Shown piece after piece: positions 31,849 to 43,179 of a DNA stretch of 64,000 nt. Origin of the DNA: Siphonodentalium dalli (lineage: Eukaryota; Mollusca; Scaphopoda; Gadilida; Siphonodentaliidae); NCBI GenBank assembly GCA_032622095.1, contig CP136066.1:118441319-118505318 (forward strand). The letters are read 5' to 3'. The notes below the pieces were generated by a model. The model was not told the origin of the DNA. It ran no database searches and saw only the letters and a program-made list of their open reading frames with translations. The stretch's first letter is position 1. Every line of letters starts with the position of its first letter. The position numbers were made by a program, and so were the translations under genes.

Positions 31849-32946
31849 TAGGGCTGGACGATATTAACGAAAATAAAAACCGCGATTTTTTTAAATTAAA
31901 ACCGCGGTTAACGATATAATCGCGGTTTTTTAAAACATCAGATACTAGTAACTTAAAACAGTTTCTCACTGTTCGCTAGAATCACATCATTGTCATTAAT
32001 TTTGACAAGTTGATGTCAATAATAACATACACAACCACTCAACTAGTGACAACCTCATGCTCGATCGATATTCGGAATGAAAAGTATATTCACCGGTTAA
32101 ATTCCGCTATTCGGACAATTTCGTTCCGGTGACTTGACAAATTCTGGTATATACCGATAATTAATAAAACCATTATCTAGTCTATGCCAAAACTAAAAGT
32201 GTTCTATACTATAGTATCCTTTTTCTAACTCGGTATATTCAACCATGTTGTGTAAATACATGTTCCCGATGACACTTGCGTCGCTGGACAAACGGAAATG
32301 TGGTTTACCGTCAAGACAAATTTTAGCGAAGTCCACACACACGTAGTACATAACTTTTGGAATTCTGCCAAGTAAGGACACCGTGTATTTTTGGTCGGGT
32401 TTGAAGCCCTAATTCTATAATTTTGGTTTTAACCAATCGCCGTGAGTGGTTTCTTCTAGACGAGAAGGGGGCGGTATCTTCGCTCATTTACTATTTTGAT
32501 TGACGGTGCATGTGCATCATTGTACTGAAGGAAGAGGCGTGGCAAAACTGACATTCATATTGATCTATCACCTGATCAGTCGTCAATTCATTTGGTGAAT
32601 TCTCTTGTAATAAAAAGTACGCAGGGAAGTCGGAGGGTTTGTGTAATATTGTGAGCAAAAGGGGGACGTATTCTGGGTTTTCATATCCCCCTAATTTCGT
32701 TAGTCGTCCTAAACGTTGTTTACTATGAATATTGAAAAAGTCAGGACACAGGGATTTAGTTGGAATTTAAAACTTAAATAACTCGATTTAGGCTTGAGTT
32801 AAACTATTTGTTTGTATACGCTTATGATGGTCTGGCACCCTCTAATTGCCGACGATATTACGATTATTTTAGTTTAGACGATATTACTGACGATATTGAA
32901 ATATTAACTGGGTATTGACGATTAATCGGGAAACCGCCCAGCACTA
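31849..32946 (+). mobile_element. hAT-type non-autonomous transposon, copy 1 (1098 bp)
   Basis: Ends TAGGGCTGGACGATATTAAC at 31849 and the complement of TAGTGCTGGGCGGTTTCCCG at 32946, with an exact 8 bp target duplication TTTGGAGC (31841-31848, 32947-32954). The 8 bp duplication and TAGGGCTGG-like TIR are hallmarks of hAT elements. Just inside, CCGCGATT/AACCGCGGTTAACGA phrases form hairpins. A frame shared with copy 2 (VSLLGRIPKVMYYVCVDFAK; minus 32193-32381 here) is conserved but too short to be a transposase. A reversed copy lies at 49577-50693. Confidence 0.93.
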
Positions 32947-33049
32947 TTTGGAGCCCAAGAGTATAGGCTACATTGGTATAGTATTATGTTGAAATATGCA
33001 ATGGAGTGCGATTGCAAACCGGTGTGAATATTTCTGTGTAGAAACTAGA

Positions 33050-33125
33050 GGTGCCACGATTACTGATTTTGATAATCGATAATCGGTCGTCAATAATCGA
33101 CTATAATCGATTAATCGAACCTGAT
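33050..33125 (+). repeat. hAT-like terminal fragment
   Basis: 'agaggtgccacgattactga' followed by repeated 'ataatcga' resembles a hAT-type end with a subterminal ATCGA array. No matching opposite end or target duplication was found. Confidence 0.4.
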
Positions 33126-34554
33126 ATTAATAACATCAGTGGAAGTATTCTGTAATATGGTCTATTGGCTGGGTGCTGGTTATTAAACTGCACTGTCGCT
33201 GGTTGTTTGAGGCATCTGCTGATGTCATTTTTATGTTAATAATGTGCATCATAAACCACTGTTAATTACTATTAATACTAATGAGCACAATGTATTGAAT
33301 ACCAGCACAGTTCTTGGCGATGTTATGGTTATAATATTTGTGTCTTTGTGAGTTCATTAGAACGAACGTAGCGATTAATTTCAGTGTTATGAATAGCCAA
33401 ATGTACAAACAATATAAAAGCAGGAATGTACGATGTACCGCCGGCAGTTCCTAAAAAAAGGAATCGAATCGAAGCGGAATCTAAAAGTTTCATCAAACTT
33501 CCAGAGCGTGATTAACAGTCACAAAGGTGTGCCCCCACCCGCACATAGCAGGACTCTGAACAAGCTAAGTATTTGATAATAGTCAGTTTCATTCAGCATT
33601 CACCACACGATATGCGATAGCCTTTACTAGTAACTGCTAAGTATACTGACATGTACATGTATGCAAACAAAGTACACTCGCAATTACATTGCGGAGAACA
33701 TTGCTGATTAAAATGTCGTATATATTGGTTCCCTGGTTTTAGAGAGAATGTCAATCAACTTCCCATTGGTCCAACCAGATTGAGAAAGTTTGAGGTGTCG
33801 GTTGTGAAATTCCAACCTAAGACTTGGGAGTCTGGAGCCCGGTCGGGAGGGGACTTGTTGAGCTGGAGGAGGGGGGTGATCAGTAGTGTACAGTTGGTAA
33901 TTTCAAGGTGGATTTTCACCAATCTACATATAGTACTTGAAGTCTCTCTAGCCACATATCCTGTTTAAATCTACTTCTTTTAAAGTGATTATGAAAAGTG
34001 CTGACTGTTGTGGTCTCCAGAGTCCCAGTCTTATCAGTCTTTGCAGTCTGGTGAGCGACGCCACAGTCATTGACTGTCTTGTTTATTTAGGTGTGGTAAA
34101 ATTGTATTTCCACATCCGTTTCGAAGCCGTTCTGATTCAACTTGACCAGACGTTCAATTTTGTCTGGATAATACTATGCTAGCCTCCCTCAAAACAGTCG
34201 GATGGACTAAAGGATAATGTTTCGATAGCATGAAGGTATGCGTTTTTGTTATCCTCTCATGGTTAGTGTCAGTATGTGGGCGGTATTATTCAAGAAAATG
34301 TCAGGAACTGTTGTGCATTTATTTCACTATTTATTTAAAGAACAATTTATAGTCTCTATGGCAATGACTGTGGATGCTGGGGAACACGACCTTTATGATC
34401 ATATACATGTAGCTCTATATATATATAACTTTAGAATATAGTAGTTAATGTCTCATGCATGAAAATGGTCGCAATGTTGATGTTACCAATAAATCACTTG
34501 GTGTACCCAACGTATGTTGAACTGAATGCAAGATCTCATCAATGTAACATTCCT
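33126..34554. other. No recognisable feature
   Basis: Single-copy-looking AT-rich DNA. Frames at 33755-33968 and 33985-34441 are short, without domains, and overlap on both strands. Confidence 0.45.
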
Positions 34555-35605
34555 CTTAGCAGAAAGGCATCCGTCAAATGTCATGCTTTCAACATTCGAA
34601 GCCCTATACAGAAGTTGTCTGGGTACGTCAGTGCATTAGATGAGTATGTGAATTGATTAACCATATATTGAGAAGTGGCTGTTTGGGAAGATCACCAGGT
34701 ATACATTTTGTTATCCCCATAAGGTCACCAAAGCTGAAATATGCAGATAGATAGGTCTTTCTGAATGCTAGTATACGCATCGACCGAATACCTTTCTAGT
34801 ATATCGCACAAGATGACGCCCATACCCCATTTGTAGCATCTGCATTATACCATAAGCTATACCACGAATGAAGCTCGCCAAGATTAAGGATAAGAATTCC
34901 AAGATTTCGAAACAAACACGTGAGCTGGACACCGGCATATATATATGTATTGTTTGAAACATTCCGATCAGTGGGACCCTTCTACAAAGAAGTGTAGAAA
35001 ACTGTGTTGTTGTAAGCGAGATAGATTAATCTGACGAAGAGACGGAAACTGGTCCAGATAATGCTGAATGTGGCAAATCAGAATAAGCTCAGGTACTTTT
35101 TTTTTTATTCTTGGAAGTCATAATATGACTATTGGGCGCACCTATATACGGTTACGGCCAGTATGGGCCCTTAGTGGAGAATGGATTTTTAAACGTCACA
35201 TCGCGATTGTGGGTTTTCATCCTTCCAAAAGGCTACGACTTATGTTAGAACTAATAGATGGCTTATATTATGTACCGTTCCGTCCATACAGATTGATATT
35301 GAGACAAAATGTTCAAATTAGTATGTGATAATATCGACTTCTTTTCAATTTCTGGCCGCCATCTTGACTGTGAGAGTTTTCCAAACTCAAATGAATACTT
35401 CATATCAATGTTCCATATGAACATGTAATTGTGGGCAGAATTCGTGTAACAATAACGCCCATCGTAAGAAAGTAAAGGAATGTGAGCTTGTTTTCAAATT
35501 TCGGTCGCCATTTTGGCTGCCATCTTAGATTTGGAAAACAATTTCTGACATGAAATGCAAGGTAATTACTTCACCTCAGTATGTCCAACTCAACTGTCAG
35601 TTCTT
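34555..35605. repeat. Rearranged third copy of the 1406 bp duplication unit
   Basis: 34555-35135 matches copy A 8896-9308 forward ('agcagaaaggcatc', 'gtacgtcagtgcattagatg', 'gagacggaaactggtcca'), with ~185 extra bases at about 34750-34935. 35340-35605 matches copy A 8600-8840 in reverse complement. The third copy is thus split and partly inverted, and much more diverged than A and B are from each other. Confidence 0.8.
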
Positions 35606-36405
35606 GCATGTTGATAACGATTGAGTATATCTAATGGTACATATACTAAAAGGTTTAGCGACGGACTCAATCAGATTAATGTATATATATCTAACAGTGA
35701 CTGGCTTTTGAAGCCTGGAATTGAATTATAAAATAATTTTCAGAATAATATTTCTTTTAAAAAAAAAAAAACAGATAAAAAAGTGAGCAATATTGAATAA
35801 TGAGTCATGTCATGAGAGGATGGGAGGAGCTATTCAGAGTTGTGGGGTGGGGGGGGCATCCAGTTATGGAGATACAATACTAGTAATGTGGACTTAATGT
35901 GGACTGTCGAGCATCAATATATTTATAGGGTATGTACTAGTATATGTACTGTTGCACTGTGCTAGTTATATTACTAGTATATCAGTATTTACTTCTTGTA
36001 GTACAGTAATGGTATGATTCACACAAACTCATGTCTCCATGTGTACTGTTGCCAGTTTTGGTATATATGCAGCTCTAGCTGTTTTGATAAATGACATCTG
36101 TTTTAATATTTCTGTCCTCACAAGAATTTTCTGGTAGACATACACTGAATATACACCAGTATATACAAGTAGAGTGGGACTGTATAATGGGAGACAAATG
36201 ATTCATACATGTACAAGTTATATAATGCAATATCTGATATTGGCATTGCTAATAGTAACTCATTCCATTGGGCTACCATTATTAAATACCTACGTACATG
36301 TTCCCATTGGTCAGTTCAGTCCTTGAAATTGGCCACAGCAATAATTAAGTGATATCAAGGGCTCGGTAATTCTGGTAACAGTATTTCTAAATAATTTTTT
36401 CACAG
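35606..36405. other. No recognisable repeat; upstream of the membrane-protein exon
   Basis: Contains an A-run near 35760, a G-run near 35848 and many 'actagtat' words. It could hold a promoter or a first non-coding exon of the gene starting at 36406, but no TATA/Inr pair or exon is convincing. Confidence 0.4.
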
Positions 36406-36846
36406 GCATTCCAAGGAACAGGACAGCAAAAGACTGGATAGTGGAAATGATTCTTCCAACATTTGCGATGGTTGATCGTCTAGATTCATATTCAGTTTCA
36501 TAAACGGTGGGACGAATTATTTGTAAAATGTCAGCTCTGACATTAGGTACATTATATTGGTAGAAACAGTTATTTGAATAATACTATCTGAACGATAGTC
36601 AACATTAACAGAAGGCTGTATTGAATCTCAATGGCTACCAAGAGGAGTCCTTATATGGAAAGGCATGTCTTTATTGATCATGCTGCTAAAGCTGGTTGCC
36701 AGGGACGACTGTGGATTTTTTTACTTCTTGGTTTGATAGTTTTTATTCTTGGAATCATCATTTGTGGGATTTATTTCAACATCCAAGCTTTGACATCAAC
36801 CAAAGATCTAACAGAAGTCATTCCAACTTACATAAATGCTGGTGTG
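36406..36846 (+). CDS. Multi-pass membrane protein, 5' exon (5' UTR plus codons 1-72)
   Basis: A good acceptor (ATTTTTTCACAG, ending 36405) precedes the exon; translation starts at ATG 36631, with an in-frame TGA directly upstream (36622-36624) and G at +4. Codons 1-72 run to 36846, followed by the donor GTAAGT at 36847 in phase 0. The protein has a basic/polar amino end (MATKRSPYMERH), a strong membrane helix at about residues 27-49 (LWIFLLLGLIVFILGIIICG), a short loop with DLTEVIP, and the start of a second helix. The next exon at 46540 completes that helix. Topology suggests a small tetraspan-like integral membrane protein; I do not recognise the family. The rest of the gene lies outside the exons found here. 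Confidence 0.75.
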
Positions 36847-36919
36847 GTAAGTGTACTTATACAGATATTTCTTATAGTATTAATACACTCCATTTCAATT
36901 TGCTATTTACCTCAGTCAC

Positions 36920-37680
36920 CTCAGACGAAGTCTCCCATTACATGGAGCTAAAGTCATCACTCCCCATCGGTCATCCATCTGTCTGTTTATCCACCGTCCG
37001 TCCGTCAACAATTCTTTAAACATTTTCCCCAGAACCATAAACTGAATGGGTTCATACATGTAATTGATATGGATGTTACCTTGGTGACTGAGAAAAAAAC
37101 ACTCCCAGTGACCATCTTTGACTTCAAAATTAAATCCATTAGCACTGGCTACAGGCCTGAGTATTCTGCTGATCATCATGAAATTTGTCAGGGATGTTAA
37201 TATTGACATGTCCAAAGAAAGAGTCATTTTGGGGTCATTCGGCCATAAAACATGGCTGCCGGCAGCCATCTTGAATTTACTCTTTGTATTACTACTAGTA
37301 CATGTAAATCCTTGGGCATGAGTTACAGGTCGTAACTTTGCTTGGATCATTATGAAATTTGTCATGGCTGTTGACATTGGCATGTACATGTAGATGGGAA
37401 CGAGTCATTTTGGGGTGAATCGGCAAAAATGATGGCCGCCAGTGGCAATCTTGGATTTCAAAATTCAATCCATTAGCACGGGCTACAGGCCGGAGTGTAT
37501 GTCTGATCATCGTGAAATTTGTTGTGGTTGTTAATATTCATAGATTTGAACGAGTCATTTTGGGGTAATTCGGCCATAAAACATGGCCGGTGGCAGCCAT
37601 CTTGGGTTTTTCTTTTCGCATGACTAAATCCTTTGGCACGGGCTACAATTAAGTAGTACCTTTGGTCAGATCAATATGTA
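36920..37680 (+). mobile_element. HINE/pearl-like element, family b head with core units (5' part)
   Basis: Head palindrome region 'acctcagacgaagtctccca' near 36922, a short CCGTC microsatellite at 36995-37010 and 'caacaattctttaaacattt'. After this come ~160 bp family-f core units (near 37130, 37285, 37460 and 37605) with 'acgggctacagg', 'gggaacgagtcatt' and 'aaaacatggccg'. It starts 74 bp after the donor of the 5' exon. The array is broken at 37681 by another element and resumes at 38248. Confidence 0.7.
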
Positions 37681-38247
37681 ATTATACCCCCACTTTCGAA
37701 GAAAATGGGGGGTATACTGGATTGACTGCGTTCTGTTCGTCACACTTTTTGACTGCGTCTGTCCGTCACACTTTCTCCCTCTGTGTGTCTGTCCGTCCGT
37801 CCGACCTCATAACTCGAACAACTATGAACCGATTTCAATAATTTTTTGTATGCAATCTCCTTAGGACCGCCTCTCCGCATGGTGCTAATTTAAGTTACGC
37901 CTTACTTTTCGACTTAGAAAATTCTGTCCGACTCTTAACTTTAACAAATATGAACCGATTTCAATAATTTTTGGTATACATACTTCTCACAACACCCTCT
38001 CTACATGATGCGGCTCAGGGTTGGCTCGGACTGTTTTTCCTAACATTACACTTCATTTTCGACTTATTTTGTGATTTTTTTTTTGATGATTTTTTTCTGT
38101 ACAAGCTTCTTGCGACACCATATCGATATTATTAATCCAAATTTTTCTTTTAAAGTTAAAAATCTTTTTTGTTGGGTTTACTGATAATGCGGGTTGAATT
38201 TGCCACGGTGGGGGTATGCTAGCACGCGAGTGCACACCTCTTGTTTG
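37681..38247 (+). mobile_element. HINE-like element, family c, nested in a core unit
   Basis: Head hairpin TATACCCCCA...TGGGGGGTATA at 37684-37715, CTGTCCGTC-rich stretch at 37758-37802, two core units ('gaaccgatttcaataattttt' type, 37820-38010), and a 3' end with GCACGCGAGTGC hairpin followed by CACCTCTTG at 38222-38247. It splits a family-f unit: 'ggtcagatcaatatgtaatt' before and 'tgtcatggcttttgatattg' after read as one unit when the element is removed. Confidence 0.8.
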
Positions 38248-38700
38248 TCATGGCTTTTGATATTGACATGTAGATGGGAACAAGTCATTTTGGGTTCACC
38301 CGGCCATAAAACATGGCCGCCGGCAACCATCTTGCATTTTACTCTTCGACGACTAAATCCTTTGGCACAGGCTACAAGTTGTACCTTGGCTTTGGTCAGA
38401 TCATTGTGAATTTTGTCATGGCTTTTGACATTGACATGTAGATAGGAACGAGTCATTTTGGGGTCATTTGGCCATAAAACATGATGCCGGCAGCCATCTT
38501 GGATTTTACTCTTTGCATGACTTAATCCTTTGACACAACCTACAGACCACATGGTCCCTCATCTGATCATCACCATACTTCATATGGATCATCAGGGTGA
38601 CCTCTAGATGGTAGCCATCAATGTATTCCAAATTTCATTGAAAAACATGGCTGCCAGCTGCCATCTTGGATTTTACAAGACACCGATGTAATTTTCCAAT
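38248..38700 (+). repeat. Core units (family f), continuation after the nested element
   Basis: Two and a half ~160 bp units with 'gacatgtagatgggaac', 'ggccataaaacatggccgcc' and 'agccatcttg', then a diverged unit at 38520-38690. No 3' terminus is visible. Confidence 0.75.
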
Positions 38701-39757
38701 CGTCACTAAACTTCACTAGGGCTGCAATAATATGTCCATGTCAACTTACAATAATACTGCGATACGCGTCTCACTGTATGATATGTATCGCGATATAGTC
38801 ATGTATGGATGTAGGTAGCATTGGTTTTGGATTATTCGTCAATAATTTGAGTTACAAGTGAACTTGAATATAAAGAGTAAAATGCTAGAATGTACAGTGT
38901 ACTACATGTAGAAATTTATTATTTATTGAACAACATGTGACAATGTAAGAACAATAATACATGTATATCAAACTTCTCAATAAGTGCACTGACAAGACTT
39001 AGTTTGTTTATATATAGTATTGTCATGCCTGACTGCTCAAAATACATCCATATATTCATATAATACATCCATATAATGTTTCAAGGTACAGCAACCACTC
39101 AGATGAAATGGAAAATATGATTCGTTGAAACTGATGCAGCTTGTTTGTTTGACCAATCAGCGTCCATGTTTTATTTTCTCACGCTAAATATAAATCCTGG
39201 ATTTTCCAAGCAGTGACCTCGAACGTACCGAAGGTTGCGGAATCAATTGAAGCTTCTCAGGAGATTCCTCGAGCGAAGTTTTAATTAACTACATTACTTA
39301 ACTAAACAAAATCAGTATTAGCGACAGTATTGTGTAGTATTATCAACTATATACAGTTAAATATTAAAATAAATAATAAAATTAAAAGGTCATTTCCAGC
39401 AGAAAGTTGCATTTTTGTGAAAATGTTGATTTCTTCTAAATTTATCCCTGTATTACTCAGTGGAATGGTTAGATACCCAAATTTATGAATCTTTTTTAAT
39501 TTTCTCAATAACTGCCAGTCTGCCACCGATCCTAAGTTATGATAAAGAACATCTCTACCATTTTTTTCAGGCAAAAAACTGATGGATTTTACCAATTTTT
39601 TTATGCATTGTGGATTTTTAACCAACTGACAATATATAGGTTACTTATTAATTAATTTGTATTTGAACATGGAAACATTACTGACAATCATTAAGGTATA
39701 TACTTTCCCATAATATTTCACCCCAAATATTCACCCAGAATTTACTTCCCCTTGGTT
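38701..39757. other. No gene; possible hAT-like end
   Basis: 'actagggctgcaataatatg' near 38717 followed by repeated 'gcgatacgcg/gtatcgcgat' phrases to 38795 hints at a hAT-type end; its partner was not found. The rest is AT-rich intronic sequence. The minus frame 39347-39625 has no domain. Confidence 0.4.
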
Positions 39758-39939
39758 TGTCCCATCAGTCACGTTTTGTGTTCATAATGTTGTGGTACAC
39801 ACAAACTGTTGAGATACTAATACTAACTTTTGTTTTCCTACATACACAATGGAACATTAATATAAGAAATTATGTTATCCAATACAAATACATTCAATTG
39901 TTTTAAATCTAGCCATGTAAATTATGTCCCATCAGTCAC
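39758..39939 (+). repeat. Word TGTCCCATCAGTCAC, first cluster
   Basis: Exact 15 bp words at 39758-39772 and 39925-39939 in the same orientation, with unrelated sequence between. Four more copies lie at 42659-43056. The spacing is irregular, so this is not a tandem repeat. Confidence 0.85.
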
Positions 39940-40379
39940 AAAACATTCTCAAATATTTGAGTTAATTAATGGACACATACACACAACATTGAAATGCCAC
40001 AATATATGATGTTACAAAAGAAAACCCAATGCGAAAGTAAAGATTTTAGTGTTTAATATCTTGATTCCTTTGAATGCTGATGTATTAATTATTTTCACAT
40101 ACCAATTTCAACTTTTTGTCGTAATATCGATATGTATATATGGACACCATCTTGCCTGGAGTGTCTGCAGCCACTTATTTTTCTTGCTAGTACACTGGCT
40201 AGTAAAAAAAAAACAAGAGGTTGCACCACGGGTGAAATATAGGCAGGTCAGAAACCAAATTATGAAGAAAAAGAAGTGAGGAACAAACAAATTACTGGAC
40301 AAGTCAAACGAATGACAGATGGAAATCCAACATTTTCAGATAAAGAAAAAGTGAGGGAAAATGTGAACAACGTCAATGA

Positions 40380-40550
40380 ACCCTCTTGAAATCCCTTCTG
40401 ATGCCAAACCGCAAACAAATTTTATTGAGATCCGATAAACCATGGTTGAGATATATGAGCGGACGGATGCATGGACAGACGCATATAATCAAGTATACCC
40501 CCCCCCCCCCGCATATTTTAGAATGGGGTATAATTAGAGAAGACATTAAG
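40380..40550 (-). mobile_element. HINE-like fragment, reverse orientation
   Basis: 'cggacggatgcatggacaga' and the inverted pair 'agtataccccc...atggggtataat' at 40490-40543 form a head palindrome on the minus strand, preceded by about half a core unit ('gatccgataaaccatggttg'). The C-run is 13-14 bases long. Confidence 0.6.
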
Positions 40551-40559
40551 GAAGAAAAT

Positions 40560-40815
40560 TAATCGGGTGAAGTTAAGTCCTGGGGGGGGGGGGGTGCAGA
40601 ATTTGACCAATATATCCTGGACTAATAAGGAAGGGTAAATGAGAAATGAGTTTCTCCACAGGGAAACACCAGTAATCAACTAATCCTTCGCCGATAGGTC
40701 TACGTATTTCGTTCATGACCAAATGTGGTTTGTGCAAAAGTGTGGGGAAACCTTGCCCTTTTATAGCCTGTTTGGGGCTCAGCTTTGTTCTGATTGGTTG
40801 TTGCTAGCCTGATAG
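40560..40815. other. G-tract and unassigned sequence
   Basis: A run of about 12 G lies near 40582-40593. Nothing else is recognisable before the array at 40816. Confidence 0.4.
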
Positions 40816-41190
40816 ATGTCATTCTGCGGTTGGGGTGAAGTTTACAGGTTTGTGTTCTCATATGGGGTTCTCGTTGGGGTTCTCATGTGTGATGAGATAC
40901 TCATGGGTCTCTCGTATGGTTTACTTGGGGTTCCCATGTTGGGTTATCTTGTGTCATGGAGTTGCCATATGGGGTTCCTATGTGTGCTTCTCTATAAGAT
41001 CTGTGGGTTAGTGTTCTCATAATTAATGGGGTTGCCATGTGGGGGTCCTTCTATAGAGGTTATCTTCTGAATTCAGGTTGTCTTTTGTGATTTCCATGGG
41101 GTTCTCCTGTGGTGTTTTCATATGAGACGAGGTTGTCGTGTCATGTTCTCATGTGAGACTAAAAGAGTTGGGGTTCTCGCGTGTGATGTC
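40816..41190 (+). repeat. Degenerate GGGGTTCTCATGTG array, left block
   Basis: Phrases such as 'atggggttctcgttggggtt', 'ctcatgtgtgatgag' and 'ggggttgccatgtg' repeat at 20-40 bp spacing. The same array continues at 42200-42510 in the same orientation, so the ~1 kb between them is probably an insertion. The frames here are repeat-derived. Confidence 0.75.
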
Positions 41191-42199
41191 CCCCTTAGAG
41201 ATTAATATTATCCATCATGACATGGGGTGTGGGATGGTAAAATCTCACCCGAGGGGCCAGATATTTGGGCCGGACACGAGGCTTGCCGAGTGTCCAGACC
41301 AAATATCTGGCCCCAACCCAAGAGCCTCATTCCGATTTTTTTTTATACCAATCTTTGGCACATTCCAGTAGCTTCGTAACGGTATATCTTGGAAGAAATC
41401 TGATGTGATATTCGTGATTAACTGGGATGATTTCGGTATATACCAAGGTATATACTGTAAAAACAAAGCGCGTTACCCCTGCGCGAGTGAAATCGACACG
41501 GTCTTGTGAAAACGACACGAATACGTCACATCGTTGCACCTGCATAAATTCCGAGAAACGCGCGTATTGATATGAAGTATATACAACTGGACTAATCGTG
41601 TTTGTCATCGGAAATGACCATATCGATACCATTAGAAAAGGAAACATGTGAATATATGACAGACAAATGTTAGTTAGACGCGTTCGACGATGACAACTGT
41701 TCGAATGTGGAATTATTTCGTTCGTCATTTGTGAAGCGGCTATTGTTTACCTGTTACGAAATGTGCCAGTGGTGCCAGTTTCGCTTGGGGTCTTCCGTTT
41801 TATGGAATATGTTCGCAAATTAGTCGTTTATATTTCATGTTATATATGCAACTCTGTGTCTGCAAGTGAGGTTATGTTGAAGGTTTTTCTGGTTTTTTTT
41901 TGTGATTAACAGTTGAGGCTTATCTCCATTTGTATTAGCGTCCACGAATTCGTTCGTATTTATTTACTTGAAACGTGAAGCGTAACTGGTTGGTCGCCAT
42001 TGTTTTGATCTGTTTTAGTTCACACAAAACATGATGACGGATTGTTAAATTAGTTCCGGCTCTTAATTAAATAGGTAAAGCAGTCACGTGGGTGGTGTGA
42101 GATAGATGGTCACGTGTTATGTGAGACAGGAAAATCTCACCCAGCTATCTCACACTGGCTGCCTGTGCTAAAGTGTGTAGGGGGTGGGAGAAAAGATTA
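41191..42199. mobile_element. Probable ~1 kb insertion between two array blocks
   Basis: It contains a strong inverted pair near its left end, GGGGCCAGATATTTGG (41254-41269) and CCAAATATCTGGCCCC (about 41301-41316), and another, GTGTGAGATAG / CTATCTCACAC, near 42097-42160. 'aaaatctcaccc' occurs directly repeated at about 41240 and 42131. No clean TIR plus target duplication was found. A 133-codon minus frame (41327-41728) has no known domain. Confidence 0.45.
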
Positions 42200-42510
42200 T
42201 CTGATGGGGTTCTCATGTGAGGTTTTCAAGTTGTGGTTCCCATTGTAAAATGAGGTTGCACTGTGGGGTTCTTGTGTGGTATTGGAGGGTTGGTATTCTC
42301 ATAGGGGTTTCCATTATCGGTTTTGGTCTCGGTGAGATTTATGGATTGGTGTTCTCATAGGAGATTGTGTTGCCATATGGGGTTCTCGTGTGGAGATTCT
42401 CTTTTGAGGTCAGGTTGTCTTGTGGGTTCCCATGTGGGACTCCCCAATATTGGGATTCTCATGAGATGGGATGGGGTTCCTATTAAGTGGAGTTCTTATG
42501 TGAGATTTGT
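42200..42510 (+). repeat. Degenerate GGGGTTCTCATGTG array, right block
   Basis: The array resumes with 'gatggggttctcatgtgagg', 'gttgccatatggggttctcg' and 'ggttcccatgtgggactcc', ending near 42510. Confidence 0.75.
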
Positions 42511-42658
42511 CCCTGTCCTATATATCCAATCACATCCAGCAATCACAACAAGTATTGATGTGCTTGTATATTTCTATAAAAATTATTTTTTCACCCCAGA
42601 GATGAAATGGAATAAAGCACCCTTCCACAAACATATATAAAAGTTTAGATTTCAGTGG

Positions 42659-43056
42659 TGTCCCATCAGTCACAAAAGTACTGTCCCATCAGTCACGTGG
42701 ATTTCTTCATAGCAATTCAGTTTCAGAATGAATGCACCACCAAGACTTGATTTTTCTGTTAGAAAAATATTATGTTTCATTTACATTGATGATATTCCTG
42801 AAATCCAATGTTTTGGATAATACCATCAGTTTGCGTAGAGGTACCCAAAAACCTTGTCCAAAACATGTCCCATCAGTCACGCAGAAAAAAATTGATATAT
42901 ATGGCTACAGGATTAGTCATTTTAAAAATGGTAACTAATATTGTTAAGAGACTTGATTCACCTTCTTTTGGGCATAATTTAGTTATCTTTAATCTATTTA
43001 GATGGGCATGATCAGTTATAGAAAAAACTAAATTTATGGTTCGTCCCATCAGTCAC
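42659..43056 (+). repeat. Word TGTCCCATCAGTCAC, second cluster
   Basis: Copies at 42659-42673, 42682-42696, 42866-42880 and 43043-43056 (first base changed), all in the plus orientation. The intervening sequence is non-repetitive, with weak frames at 42732-43011. Confidence 0.85.
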
Positions 43057-43179
43057 GCATGGAATTCACCAAAAGACAGTAATACAAAAACATATCAAAA
43101 CAAACAGTGAATCATACCATCGGCATGCACCGCAAAACACCAAAACCGTTTTTTTTCGGGATGACCACAAGATGGGAGT

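Larger units (their letters stand above)
29938..32961. mobile_element. ~3.0 kb TIR element with TA flanks, hosting two other elements
   Basis: Left end CTCTCGGGGTCCAAATAAA at 29938; the right end, read in complement, is CTCTTGGGCTCCAAATAAA, ending at 32961, with TA outside both. The word 'ccaaataatagtgcag' repeats inside each end (29968, 30016; complement-side relatives near 31765-31830). It contains a minus-strand ORF (30297-30590), a TTA-type MITE (30795-31188) and a hAT element (31849-32946). Ends resemble the 21676-22489 element. No transposase recognised. Confidence 0.7.

Noticed and set aside
37118-38552. ORFs on both strands with 'WPNDPKMTRSHLHV'-like text
   Set aside because: Same family-f core units as the 57.7 kb array, not protein-coding.
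41327-41728. 133-codon minus-strand ORF
   Set aside because: No recognisable domain, embedded in an unresolved insertion, and not preceded by splice or start signals better than chance.
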